A DNA stretch of 64,000 nt from Doryteuthis pealeii (GCA_023376005.1 CM042151.1:73327605-73391604); one strand, 5' to 3'. Positions 30,356 to 41,149 are shown, numbered from the stretch's first letter. Made by a program: numbers and translations. The notes: a model not told the origin generated them from the sequence alone.

Positions 30356-30544
30356 TAACAAATGCCTGGACAATCTAACCCCCCTCCCTTGAATTTCCAA
30401 TTCTTCTTTTTCTTCTTTTTTCTTTTTCTTTTTCTTCTTCTTGTACATTTGCCTTTACCTGTTGATCAAGTGACAACAAGTCTTTTCAATACTTTAACAG
30501 CCCAATCCAGATTGATGCCTGAACAATCTCTGCCCCTTCCCTCC

Positions 30545-30602
30545 CTCCCTTGAATCACCAATTCCTTTGGCCATTTGCACGGTTCATAGTGATCGACTTA
30601 TT
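30545..30602 (+). repeat. Left boundary repeat of the 36-bp minisatellite
   Basis: CCCTTGAATCACCAATTCCT, TTGGCCATTTGCACGGTTCA, TAGTGATCGACTTATT. Nearly identical to 35184-35243, the right boundary of the array. It contains half of the minisatellite unit, so it may be the seed. Confidence 0.85.
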
Positions 30603-30892
30603 TGTAGTGGGAATAACTCTGCTGTACCCGTCTGGTCAGCCTGGATAGAACTCGTGTCTGTCAGAACATAAAAACACAATGCAGATTCAGATGCTCAGAT
30701 TTATGAAAAGTCACATGGGTTCTGAGACCAATAAAAGGATGTATTTTCTGCGTCATATGAAGAAGCCGAGATTTTTGCCTCAGACCTGAAAAGAAGACTT
30801 GATAGCCCCAAAGAATTTAGCAGCCACCTGTTTTGCCAACTTTGTCACTTTCGCCTGTGATTTTCTGTCTCAGACCTTAGAAAAGAAAAGGC

Positions 30893-33800
30893 CTTGAATC
30901 CCCGATTCCTCAACAGTCTCTACCTTCCCTTGAATCCCCAACAGTCTCTACCTTCCCTTGAATCCCCAATTCCTCAACAGTCTCTACCTTCCCTTGAATC
31001 CCCAATTCCTCAACAGTCTCTACCTTCCCTTGAATCACCAATTCCTCAACAGTCTCTACCCCCTTGAATCTCCAATTCCTCAACAGTCTCTACCCTCCCT
31101 TGAATCTCCAATTCCTCAACAGTCTCTACCCTCCCTTGAATCTCCAATTCCTCAACAGTCTCTACCCTCCCTTGAATCTCCAATTCCTCAACAGTCTCTA
31201 CCTTCCCTGCTTGAATCACCAATTCCTCAACAGACAGTCTCTACCTTCCCTTGAATCCCCAATTCCTCAACAGTCTCTACCTTCCCTTGAATCCCCAATT
31301 CCTCAACAGTCTCTACCCTCCCTTGAATCCCAATTCCTCAACAGTCTCTCAAATCCCTTGAATCCCCAATCCTCAACAGTCTCTACCTTCCCTTGAATCC
31401 CCAATTCCTCAACAGTCTCTACCTCCCTTGAATCCCCAATTCCTCAACAGCTCTACCTTCCCTTGAATCCCCAATTCCTCAACAGTCTCTACCTTCCCTT
31501 GAATCCCAATTCCTCAACAGTCTCTACCTTCCCTTGAATCCCCAATTCCTCAACAGTCTCTACCCCCTTGAATCCCCAATTCCTCAAAAGTCTCTACCTT
31601 CCCTTGAATCCCCAATTCCTCAACAGTCTCTACCCTCCCTTGAATCTCCAATTCCTCAACAGTCTCTACCCTCCCTTGAATCTCCAATTCCTCAACAGTC
31701 TCTACCTTCCCTTGAATCCCCAACAGTCTCTACCTTCCCTTGAATCCCCAATTCCTCAACAGTCTCTACCTTCCCTTGAATCTCCAATTCCTCAACAGTC
31801 TCTACCCTCCCTTGAATCTCCAATTCCTCAACAGTCTCTACCTTCCCTTGAATCCCCAACAGTCTCTACCTTCCCTTGAATCCCCAATTCCTCAACAGTC
31901 TCTACCCTCCCTTGAATCCCCAATTCCTCAACAGTCTCTACCTTCCTTTGAATCCCCAATTCCTCAACAGTCTCTACCTTCCCTTGAATCCCCAATTCCT
32001 CAACAGTCTCTACCCTCCCTTGAATCTCCAATTCCTCAACAGTCTCTACCTTGAATCCTCCTCAACAGTCTCTACCTTCCCTGAATCCCCAATTCCTCAA
32101 CAGTCTCTACCTTCCCTTGAATCCCCAATCCTCAACAGTCTCTACCTTCCCTTGAATCCCCAATTCCTTCCAATCCTCAACAGTCTCTACCTTCCCTTGA
32201 ATCTCCAATTCCTCAACAGTCTCTACCTTCCCTTGAATCCCCAATTCCTCACAGTCTCTACCTTCCCTTGAATCCCAATTCCTCAACAGTCTCTACCTCC
32301 CTTGAATCCCCAATTCCTCAACAGTCTCTACCCTCCCTTGAATCTCCAATTCCTCAACAGTCTCTACCCTCCCTTGAATCTCCAATTCCTCAACAGTCTC
32401 TACCTTCCCTTGAATCCCAACAGTCTCTACCTTCCCTTGAATCCCCAATTCCTCAACAGTCTCTACCTTCCCTTGAATCTCCAATTCCTCAACAGTCTCT
32501 ACCCTCCCTTGAATCTCCAATTCCTCAACAGTCTCTACCTTCCCTTGAATCCCCAACAGTCTCTACCTTCCCTTGAATCCCCAATTCCTCAACAGTCTCT
32601 ACCTTCTTGAATCTCCAATTCCTCTCCTCAACAGTCTCTACCCTCCCTTGAATCTCCAATTCCTCAACAGTCTCTACCCTCCCTTGAACCAATTCCTCAA
32701 CAGTCTCTACCTTCCCTTGAATCCCCAATTCCTCAACAGTCTCTACCCTCCTTGAATCCCCAATTCCTCAACAGTCTCTACCTTCCCTTGAATCCCCAAT
32801 TCCTCAACAGTCTCTACCCTCCCTTGAATCTCCAATTCCTCAACAGTCTCTACCCTCCTTGAATCTCCAATTCCTCAACAGTCTCTACCTTCCCTTGAAT
32901 CCCCAACAGTCTCTACCTTCCCTTGAATCCCCAATTCCTCAACAGTCTCTACCTTCCCTTGAATCTCCAATTCCTCAACAGTCTCTACCCTCCCTTGAAT
33001 CTCCAATTCCTCAACAGTCTCTACCCTCCCTTGAATCTCCAATTCCTCAACAGTCTCTACCTTCCCTTGAATCCCCAACAGTCTCTACCTTCCCTTGAAT
33101 CCCCAATTCCTCAACAGTCTCTACCCTCCCTTGAATCCCCAATTCCTCAACAGTCTCTACCCTCCTTGAATCCCCAATTCCTCAACAGTCTCTACCTCCC
33201 TTGAATCCCCAATTCCTCAACAGTCTCTACCTTCCCTTGAATCCCCAATTCCTCAACAGTCTCTACCTCCCTTGAATCCCCAATTCCTCAACAGTCTCTA
33301 CCTTCCCTTGAATCTCCAATTCCTCAACAGTCTCTACCTTCCCTTGAATCTCCAATTCCTCAACAGTCTCTACCTTCCCTTGAATCTCCAATTCCTCTCA
33401 ATTCCTCAACAGTCTCTACCCTCCCTTGAATCTCCAATTCCTCAACAGTCTCTACCCTCCCTTGAATCTCCAATTCCTCAACAGTCTCTACCCTCCCTTG
33501 AATCTCCAATTCCTCAACAGTCTCTACCCTCCCTTGTCCTTCCCCCAATTCCTCAACAGTCTCTACCTTCCCTGAATCCCCAATTCCTCAACAGTCTCTA
33601 CCCTCCCTTGAATCCCAATTCCTCAACAGTCTCACCCTCCCTTGAATCCCAATTCCTCAACAGTCTCTACCCCCCTTGAATCTCCAATTCCTCAACAGTC
33701 TCTACCCTCCCTTGAATCTCCAATTCCTCAACAGTCTCTACCTTCCCTTGAATCCCCAATTCCTCAACAGTCTCTACCCTCCCTTGAATCCCAATTCCTC

Positions 33801-35206
33801 AACAGTCTCTACCCCCTTGAATCCCCAATTCCTCAACAGTCTCTACCTTCCCTTGAAATTCCTCAACAGTCTCTACCTTCCCTTGAATCCCCAATTCCTC
33901 AACAGTCTCTACCTTCCCTTGAATCTCCAATTCCTCAACAGTCTCTACCTTCCTTGAATCCCCAATTCCTCAAACAGTCTCTACCTTCCCTTGAATCCCC
34001 AATTCCTCAACAGTCTCTACCCTCCCTTGAATCCCCAATTCCTCAACAGTCTCTACCTTCACTTGAATCCCCAATTCCTCAACAGTCTCTACCCTCCCTT
34101 GAATCTCCAATTCCTCCTCAACAGTCTCTACCCTCCTTGAATCTCCAATTCCTCAACAGTCTCTACCCTCCCTTTCTACCTTCCCTGAATCCCCAAACCT
34201 TCCCTTGAATCCCAATCCTCAACAGTCTCTACCTCCCTTGAATCCCCAATTCCTCAACAGTCTCTACCTTCCCTTGAATCTCCAATTCCTCAACAGTCTC
34301 TACCTTCCCTTGAATCCCCAATTCCTCAACAGTCTCTACCTTCCCTTGAATCCCAATTCCTCCTCAAACAGTCTCTACCCTCCCTTGAATCCCCAATTCC
34401 TCAACAGTCTCTACCCTCCCTTGAATCCCCAATTCCTCAACAGTCTCTACCCTCCCTTGAATCCCCAATTCCTCAACAGTCTCTACCCTCCCTTGAATCT
34501 CCAATTCCTCAACAGTCTCTACCTTCCCTTGAATCCCCAATTCCTCAACAGTCTCTACCCTCCCTTGAATCTCCAATTCCTCAACAGTCTCTACCTTCCC
34601 TTGAATCCCCAATTCCTCAACAGTCTCTACCTTCCCTTGAATCCCCAATTCCTCAACAGTCTCTACCTTCCCTTGAATCTCCAATTCCTCAACAGTCTCT
34701 ACCTTCCCTTGAATCCCAATTCCTCAACAGTCTCTACCTTCCCTTGAATCCCCAATTCCTCAACAGTCTCTACCCTCCCTTGAATCCCCAATTCCTCAAC
34801 AGTCTCTACCCTCCCTTGAATCCCCAATTCCTCAACAGTCTCTACCCTCCCTTGTCCTCTACCCTCCCTTGAATCCCCAATTCCTCAACAGTCTCTACCC
34901 TCCCTTGAATCCCCAATTCCTCAACAGTCTCTACCCTCCCTTGAATCCCCAATTCCTCAACAGTCTCTACCTTCCCTTGAATCCCAATTCCTCAACAGTC
35001 TCTACCCTCCCTTGAATCTCCAATTCCTCAACAGTCTCTACCCTCCCTTGAATCCCCAATTCCTCAACAGTCTCTACCCTCCCTTGAATCCCCAATTCCT
35101 CAACAGTCTCTACCTCCCTTGAATCCCCAATTCCTCAACATCTCTACTCTCCCTTGAATCCCAATTCCTCAACAGTCTCTACCCTCCCTTGAATCCCCAA
35201 TTCCTC
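30893..35206. repeat. 36-bp minisatellite, about 4.3 kb, about 120 units
   Basis: Consensus CTTGAATCCCCAATTCC then TCAACAGTCTCTACCTTCC (36 bp). Main variants are CCCC/CTCC before AATT and TTCC/CTCC at the end. A 28-bp unit lacking TTCCTCAA recurs (e.g. 31715, 31850, 32545, 33065), and single-base deletions recur too. Thirty-six is a multiple of three, so every frame stays open between indels, generating many false ORFs such as (ESPIPQQSLPSL)n, (NPQFLNSLYLPL)n and the antisense (EELEIQGKVETV)n. There is strong strand asymmetry (C/T-rich plus strand). No splice or promoter signal links it to a gene. Confidence 0.97.
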
Positions 35207-35243
35207 TGGCCGTTTGCACAGTTCATAGTGATCGACTTATTAT
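35184..35243 (+). repeat. Right boundary repeat of the minisatellite
   Basis: GAATCCCCAATTCCTCTGGC, CGTTTGCACAGTTCATAGTG, ATCGACTTATT, matching 30545-30602. Confidence 0.85.
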
Positions 35244-35435
35244 AGCCATCCTCTATTTGTTTCATATTTTCTTTAGTCCTTGTAAATAATTTTATTGTCT
35301 TCTTAAAACTGTTTTTATGGGGGTCTTTTTAAACATTTCAATTTGCATGTCTTACTAAATAAAGAATTTTATTAATAAAAATGTTCACTTCACTTTACTT
35401 TACTGTTTTTCTCATTTACAGACAAATCTCTCACC

Positions 35436-35439
35436 CCTC

Positions 35440-35492
<53 letters not shown>
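35436..35492. repeat. (CT)n(TA)n microsatellite
   Basis: Simple repeats immediately left of the first fold-back element. Confidence 0.95.
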
Positions 35493-35496
<4 letters not shown>

Positions 35497-35667
35497 GGAT
35501 ATTAATATCTCGTTAGTATTAGTTTCATGCTTACTGCAATCATCAGATGAGAGTCAAAAGGTTGACATTTTAAAAAAAAAGTTTTTTAAAATCTCAACCA
35601 TTTGACTCTCGTCTGAAGATGGCATTAGCAGGAAACTAATAGTAACGAGATATTAATATCCATAATA
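35493..35667. mobile_element. Fold-back element 1 (175-bp palindrome)
   Basis: Ends TTATGGATATTAATATCTCG and the inverse. Interior arms GCAATCATCAGATGAGAGTC with GACTCTCGTCTGAAGATGGC. Nearly the whole element can fold into one hairpin. It abuts (TA)n. Confidence 0.88.
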
Positions 35668-35749
35668 TATTATTGATTGTAAATCTGCTCTGCTATTTTA
35701 GCATTGAGCATTTTTATATGCCAATACTTTTCTCATTCATTCTCTATTT

Positions 35750-35756
<7 letters not shown>

Positions 35757-35782
<26 letters not shown>
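35757..35782. repeat. (TA)n
   Basis: Dinucleotide run between fold-back elements. Confidence 0.9.
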
Positions 35783-35785
<3 letters not shown>

Positions 35786-35816
35786 AAAATGGAAATTGGA
35801 AATGAATCCGACAATA

Positions 35817-36026
35817 TGAGGAAGAATGAATAAAGAAAAGAAAGAACAGAATGGATAATAAAAGATGAATTTAATCAATATCACTTACACATGTGTTTCG
35901 GGCAGTTTATCTGTGTGAAAATATTTTCACACAGATGAACTGACCGAAACACATGTGTAAGTGATATTGATTAAATTCATCTTTTATTATCCATTCTGTT
36001 CTTTCTTTTCTTTATTCATTCTTCCT

Positions 36027-36028
<2 letters not shown>
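35817..36028. mobile_element. Fold-back element 2 (212-bp near-perfect palindrome)
   Basis: Arms of about 105 bp: GAGGAAGAATGAATAAAG … CACTTACACATGTGTTTCGG and the inverse CCGAAACACATGTGTAAGTG … CATTCTTCCTC, centred on GTGAAAATATTTTCAC. (TA)n on both sides. Confidence 0.93.

Positions 36029-36070
<42 letters not shown>
36029..36070. repeat. (TA)n
   Basis: Dinucleotide run between fold-back elements. Confidence 0.9.
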
Positions 36071-36073
<3 letters not shown>

Positions 36074-36200
36074 TTACTTATAAATGGGGAAAATGTGGTA
36101 GGAAGATCTGAAAGCATTTTTACCAGGTAAAAGGTTATACCGAATACCATTCCAAATGCTTTCAGATTTTCTCACCAGATATATATATATATCTGATGAG
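36071..36200. mobile_element. Fold-back element 3 (imperfect)
   Basis: AGATCTGAAAGCATTTT pairs with AAATGCTTTCAGATTTTCT, and CTCACCAGATATAT pairs with ATATATCTGATGAG. Less well preserved than its neighbours. Confidence 0.65.
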
Positions 36201-36443
36201 TCTACTTATATGTGTATATATCATGTAGATATATATCTATATTATATCTTTATGGTGAAATAATTTTTGGGTTGTTTAGAAACATGAAAGAACTGAGTTG
36301 AATATTATGTCCTAAATTCCATTTGTTTACCGATATTTTCAGGAGCTACGTTCCACTTTTTCAAAGATTTAGGTAAGACTGTTGTTTACTCATCAGATTT
36401 ACCAAAAATGAAGCATATGTGAACTCCACAACAACATCATATG

Positions 36444-36483
<40 letters not shown>

Positions 36484-36489
<6 letters not shown>

Positions 36490-36527
36490 CATCTTGTCAG
36501 ATTTTCTTCCATTTTTTCAACTTTATA

Positions 36528-36578
<51 letters not shown>

Positions 36579-36614
36579 TGAAAAAATGGAAGAGAATCTG
36601 ACAAGATGTTGAAT
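36484..36614. mobile_element. Fold-back element 4
   Basis: ATTCAACATCTTGTCAGATT … TTTTTTCAACTTTA is inverted as TAAAGTTGAAAAAATGG … TCTGACAAGATGTTGAAT across a (TA)n loop. Confidence 0.88.
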
Positions 36615-36718
36615 GGATAAAAATTGTTTAATGAAGTGCCGACACGTTCATGTACAAAGACATCCTCTCGGGCAAAACATGTGTCAGCACTTCATTAAAC
36701 AATTTTTATCCATTCAAC
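36608..36718. mobile_element. Fold-back element 5, sharing an end with element 4
   Basis: GTTGAATGGATAAAAATTG, TTTAATGAAGTGCCGACACG against its inverse GTGTCAGCACTTCATTAAAC, AATTTTTATCCATTCAAC. The spacer includes GGGCAAAACATGTGTC. Overlaps element 4 by the shared GTTGAAT. Confidence 0.88.
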
Positions 36719-36746
36719 ATTTTCTTTCCTTTATTTTTTTTTTTCA

Positions 36747-36748
<2 letters not shown>

Positions 36749-36796
<48 letters not shown>
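36749..36796. repeat. (CA)n(TA)n
   Basis: Dinucleotide run. Confidence 0.92.
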
Positions 36797-36801
<5 letters not shown>

Positions 36802-37086
36802 TGAAGAGTATAATACTTTATTTGGCTCAATCAACTATTTCAACACCAAAAGAGAGGTTTAAAGGAGATTAAAAAAAACGAAAGAAAAAGGAAACTTAAG
36901 GGCCCTTTCGACCGGTGAATTGTCAAAAATTTACAACTTGTAGATTGTTTAAAAGTCAAAGTGTATAAAAAATGGATAAGATAATGTCAAGACTGGAGTA
37001 AGAAGAAAAGGAGAAAAAGTGTTGATGTATCTGAAATATGTGCAGTTAAATATACCCATAAAAAATGCTTAAACCTTCTCATTGCA

Positions 37087-37312
37087 CACCTCCAATTCTG
37101 GAACTCTGGAGAATGTGGAGTACTCCTTCATTACCATTACTCCCAGGTCCACTCTGACTGATAGTGGTAGTACCTATTAGGCTCCCATCTATGGGTTAAA
37201 TAGAAAATAATGAGTTTTTAAAAATTTAGTACCAATCAAGAATGAATACACCAAAATGTCTTCGACATAAAATAATCCGACAAGAGTTGACATGCCGTAA
37301 AATCCAACCAAC
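37087..37312 (+). mobile_element. Repeat A, 5'-truncated
   Basis: Starts CTCCAATTCTGGAACTCTGG and ends TTGACATGCCGTAAAATCCA, ACCAACC. Confidence 0.82.
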
Positions 37313-37525
37313 CAAAACAAAGGCTATTAGTTACGCAGATGAAAACGGCAGTCCGAAATTATCTAAATAACTTCTCAGTAATAAAGATAATTTTTACCCT
37401 CTTTTTTTTTTTTTGACAGGGGAGACTACTCAGATTTGTAAAAGAAGAGTTGTCTTCCCTTGACCAAATTGTTTTCGTTTATTTTTGATATAAAAAAAGT
37501 AGTTTATTTAAAAAAAAAAAAAAAA

Positions 37526-37650
37526 CTCGCAAGAATATGCGCCTTCCGGGCGTAAGAATTTAAGTTTTAATGTAATGAAATATTAGAATAGAAAAACTAA
37601 CCAAATTAAATAAATTAATTAAAAAAATCCATATTTTAATTATTGGTTTG
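37526..37650 (-). mobile_element. Helitron-like 3' fragment
   Basis: Minus strand: CTTACGCCCGGAAGGCGCAT, ATTCTTGCGAG; the terminal CTAG has decayed to CGAG. The family body continues to CATATTTTAATTATTGG. Confidence 0.6.
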
Positions 37651-37723
37651 GAGGTTGATTTTGAAGGCTATCACTAAAAAATAATGAGGTAACAATGGTG
37701 TTGTCTGTTAACCTGTAATTTAT

Positions 37724-38328
37724 TCTTGATATTTCGAGATAAAATCTCTTTTTCAGAAGAACACTGGAAATGAAGTAGTTGTCATCTTGTTATGGCATTT
37801 TTAGTTAAATGAAATTTTTTTTGAAAATGTTACAGATGGTATTTTTTTATAACTGTATTCTCGTGTTGCATGTTTACGTGAATGTACTTTTTTGTTTGTA
37901 AGTGTGCTTATGTTGTCATGCGCGTGTGCATGAAAATGCATGTAGACTGGGACGTTATGACCATATCCACGCACGTGTGTGTGTATGAATGACCATATCC
38001 ATGTGCGTATGAAAGGGCGTATTTGTGTATGGTGGCCATGGTGATGTATGATATTTCGTGTTGGATGTAATATAAATCGTTTAATCATTTCTTATTATAA
38101 TTATTATTATTATTATTTATTTGTTTATTTACTTATTTATATTTAATTCAATTTATTTTTATTTTTATTTATTCATTTTTTTTTTTTTTTTTTTTTTTTT
38201 CTAAATTCTCTCATATTTACCTTGTCCATAAGTGTGTATGTGTGTGTGTTAAAATGCCATAACAAGACAACAACTACTTCAGTTCCAGTGTTCTTCTGAA
38301 AAAGAGATTTTATCTCGAAATATCAAGA
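37724..38328. mobile_element. Inverted-repeat element with about 79-bp arms
   Basis: Left arm 37724-37802 (TCTTGATATTTCGAGATAAA, ATCTCTTTTTCAGAAGAACA, ATGAAGTAGTTGTCATC, TTATGGCATTTT) is the near-perfect inverse of 38251-38328. The interior (about 450 bp) is a Cys/His-codon-rich TG/CA tract and ATT repeats, with no conserved ORF. A relative of the left arm plus its left flank (GAAGGCTATCAC, GTTAACCTGTAATTTATTC) is at 40935-41060. Confidence 0.85.
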
Positions 38329-38685
38329 AAAATTTAATTTTATAAGTATTTTTAACTACTCGGATTATAGACATTTCTATTTGAATTTGAACTTGTTTTA
38401 TTTGTTTATTTTATTGAAATTGAAATAAATCCTAATTTCCTTTTACTAGAAATAATAATTTGGTGGCAAGACCCAAAAATTTCTCACCAAATCCAACTTT
38501 TTTATAATCATGGAAAATATTTGCCCCTTTAAAGTAAAATATCAAAGTAAAAAAAAAAACAACATTTTTTGCAGCAGAAAAAAAATCTTTTCATCTCTTT
38601 TTGGAAAGTTTTTAGAAATATCAGACATTTTCTTCTTTTTGTTCAGTTTCTATTTGCATATTTTATTCAAATTACTTCAAATTCA
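38329..38685. other. Unassigned AT-rich sequence
   Basis: No gene; A-runs and T-runs only. Confidence 0.4.
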
Positions 38686-38930
38686 GGGGCAGGTTTAGCT
38701 CACTTGGTAGAGCTCCAACCTAGAAATCACGAGGTTCCAAGTTTAATACCTGCTCCCACCAACTCAGCACATGAGTAGCACAGATTGGGTAATCTGATCT
38801 GTGCAGTAAAATGGGGAGCTGATTGTAGGTGTGACATGCCACCTCAGCAAAAGCAATCTCCTTGGTCTAGCATTAGTGAAAAGAGGATAGACTCCCTCGC
38901 TGTTCAGCTGATACTGACAACTTTACTTAA
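38686..38930 (+). mobile_element. SINE-1, full copy
   Basis: GCAGGTTTAGCTCACTTGG (A box), CACGAGGTTCCAAGTTTAAT (B box) and the complete body, ending in an A-run. Confidence 0.88.
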
Positions 38931-39018
38931 AAAAAAAAGATTAGTTTTTTTTTAAAAGATTATGAATATACTTATTTTAAATGAATATTCTTTATAGTAA
39001 ATCAGCAGAGTAGTCTAT

Positions 39019-39796
39019 TACCAACTGGACAGTAAGGAAATCTATCCCTTTTTTGTTAGCGCTAGACCAGGGAGATTGTTTTTTTTTTTTTTTTTTTTTT
39101 GCTGGGTTGGAGCACCACACCTACCGTCAACTCCTCATTTTACTGCACAGATCAGATTACTCAAGCTGTTTGGTTTTTTTGGTTTGTTTTGTTTTACGGC
39201 ATATCAACCTCAGTGGGTCATTTAATGCCGATAAAGTTTTGAAATGAATCAATTCTTAATGGATAATACAATTTTTTTATAAATACATTTTTCTATTTAA
39301 CCCATAGATGGGACCCTAACAGGTACTACCACTCCGGGTCAGAGTGGACCAGGGAGCAATGGTGATGAAGGGGTGCTCCACATTCCCCAAACCTCCAGAA
39401 CTGGAACCTCACCATCAGATAGAGTTTAACGTCATTCCCAGGACATGTAGACCCGTAGCCACCACCTTCTAGCACCCATATGATAAAAAGGGGTTGAGCT
39501 TGCCATAAGGGCAACAGGGTTGGAGAAATCATATAGGTGCTAGGGCTTGACGTGACCAGCCGATTGATCGGAGGGGGCCTCTCCAACCGCCCATCTAGCC
39601 CAAGATAGGGCCAAAGTGGAGTATTGCAAGTCATGGACTGCTCAACCACCTGGGCTCTATCCTTAAGTATCATGGGTCACCACCCACGGCCAACAGGTGG
39701 CCCCATTGGGGGAGTTTTACCCCTCTGCAGAGGTGCAGTCGGTGCATTCTAACGCCCCAGCTGACAGGGCGGACTCAAGCTGTGCTACTAATTTGA
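39019..39796 (-). mobile_element. SINE-1 split by repeat A
   Basis: 39019-39169 (AGTAAGGAAATCTATCCC, CTAGACCAGGGAGATTG, TACTGCACAGATCAGATTAC) continues at 39784 with GCTACT after a 604-bp insert. The SINE head is lost to the right. Confidence 0.82.
39170..39772 (-). mobile_element. Repeat A, full-length, with perfect 11-bp duplication
   Basis: ACTCAAGCTGT at 39159-39169 and 39773-39783 brackets a complete repeat A read on the minus strand from GCCCTGTCAGCTGGGGCGTT to GCCGTAAAACAAAAC and an A/C tail. The duplicated target is SINE-1 sequence, so repeat A moved after SINE-1 here. Confidence 0.93.
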
Positions 39797-39839
39797 AATA
39801 ACCTGGAATGCATGATATTCATAAGGGATAAAATTGACA

Positions 39840-40165
39840 ATTCATTTATTATCACGTTTCAGCCGATATATCCTCCAGCCTTCTGCAGGTATTTCTCTTT
39901 GAACTCAGGAACCCTCTTGTCAAAATCAGGAGTCTTCGTGTCATAATCAAGAGTCTGCAAAGAACTTCAAACTGAACACTCTATTCAATCCATGGGATTG
40001 ACTGTTTTCATTCAGTTAACCATGACCGGGTACAAGTGTTAAGCTGTGTTAATTACTCTAGGTTACTGTCACCCTTAGCCAGGATTGAACCTGCAGCCTA
40101 AAGATAACTGTCACTTAGAACTGTATTAACTCAACACCTATATCTACTACACCATGTGTCTAATT
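39840..40165 (-). mobile_element. SINE-3, nearly full copy
   Basis: Head on the right (minus strand TGACAGTTATCTTTAGGCTG, CAGGTTCAATCCTGGC), body CCATGGATTGAATAG, tail at left (CTGCAGAAGGCTGGAGGATA, TATCGGCTGAAACGT). Confidence 0.78.
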
Positions 40166-40248
40166 GGATACATAGTGTAGTGGATGAGTTCAAGAAGGTT
40201 GTCTTCTTTTGATTTGCATTACTTGTTTTATAAACATATATATATATA

Positions 40249-40889
40249 TCTTATTATAATGGAGATTGTGGGTTTGTCTGTCTGTAACCGAAACTATATT
40301 ACTATACAAGTGACAATTCCTTTTGTTATTTACATCACATTCTCCATGATTTTATTTTTATTTAAACCTCAGTTATTAATAAAATTGTTTTACATTATTA
40401 ATACTGTTGACCATATCTACATACTAATAATATGCAATTGTATTTATATATACAACAAAATAGCGGTTTACAGTGTGAATGGGAAGGCTAATTTGCATCT
40501 TGATCTTAAAAATTTGATTTTAATAAATATATGCTTAGTATTATTGATTTCTAATTGTTTGGTTTTATCTTATTGAATATGAGCAAAAATCTTGGGGATA
40601 AATCTTAAAAGAAATCCATTAACAAGAAGAAATAACTGTAATATTAATCTTTACTTCCTATTTTAACTAAATAGTTAAATTAGGAAAATGTACCAATGAA
40701 AGACGGGAGTAACGGAAAATGATGGAAGAGTTAGTTTCAAAGTTGATCTATTTTTCAATCATACCCCCTCTGTTCCAAATCTTTTTATCTGTATTCTTAT
40801 TCAGTTTCATTAGCCTTTCTAATTTAATATGATATTTTATTATATTAAAGCTTAAATACTTGCACCCGGAGGGTGCATATATTTGCTAG
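40249..40889 (+). mobile_element. Helitron-like element, 641 bp, intact ends
   Basis: 5' TCTTATTATAATGGAGATTG after A40248. The 3' end has a perfect 7-bp-stem hairpin TGCACCCGGAGGGTGCA (40861-40877), then TATATTTG and CTAG (40886-40889) followed by T. Inserted in a (TA)n tract. A 130-residue frame (40184-40576) crosses its left end, is Ile/Tyr-rich and has no Helitron protein motif. Confidence 0.82.
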
Positions 40890-40924
40890 TATATATAATA
40901 TATATATATATTGGTTTGTTGGTT

Positions 40925-41100
40925 GGTTTTGAAGGCTATCACAATGCAACTGTAAAGAAGAAAAGAAGGTAACTATGGTGTTATTTGTTAACCTATGATT
41001 TATTCTTAATATTTCAAGATAAAAATCCCTTCTACAGAAGATCTCCAGAACTGAAGATGTTGCTAGTGACTGTCCATTTGGCTCTGTATCATGCCTTCCA
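40925..41100 (+). repeat. Single-arm relative of the inverted-repeat element at 37.7 kb
   Basis: GGTTTTGAAGGCTATCACAA, TATGGTGTTATTTGTTAACC, TTATTCTTAATATTTCAAGA and CTTCTACAGAAGATC follow the order of 37650-37770. The second arm is missing. Confidence 0.7.
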
Positions 41101-41105
41101 AACTC

Positions 41106-41106
<1 letters not shown>

Positions 41107-41149
<43 letters not shown>

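Noticed and set aside
30958..34747. Many frames of 60-188 codons made of 12-residue repeats, on both strands
   Set aside because: They are generated by the 36-bp minisatellite, overlap in all frames and break at indels; no start context, splice or domain evidence.
36186..36240. CTGATGAGTC followed by a TCTAC/GTAGA pair, like a hammerhead ribozyme core
   Set aside because: No GAAA follows stem II at the required place, and the CTGATGAG is explained as the inverse of CTCACCAG in fold-back element 3.
40184..40576. A 130-codon frame
   Set aside because: It crosses the boundary of a non-autonomous Helitron, is Ile/Tyr-rich and matches no Helitron protein.
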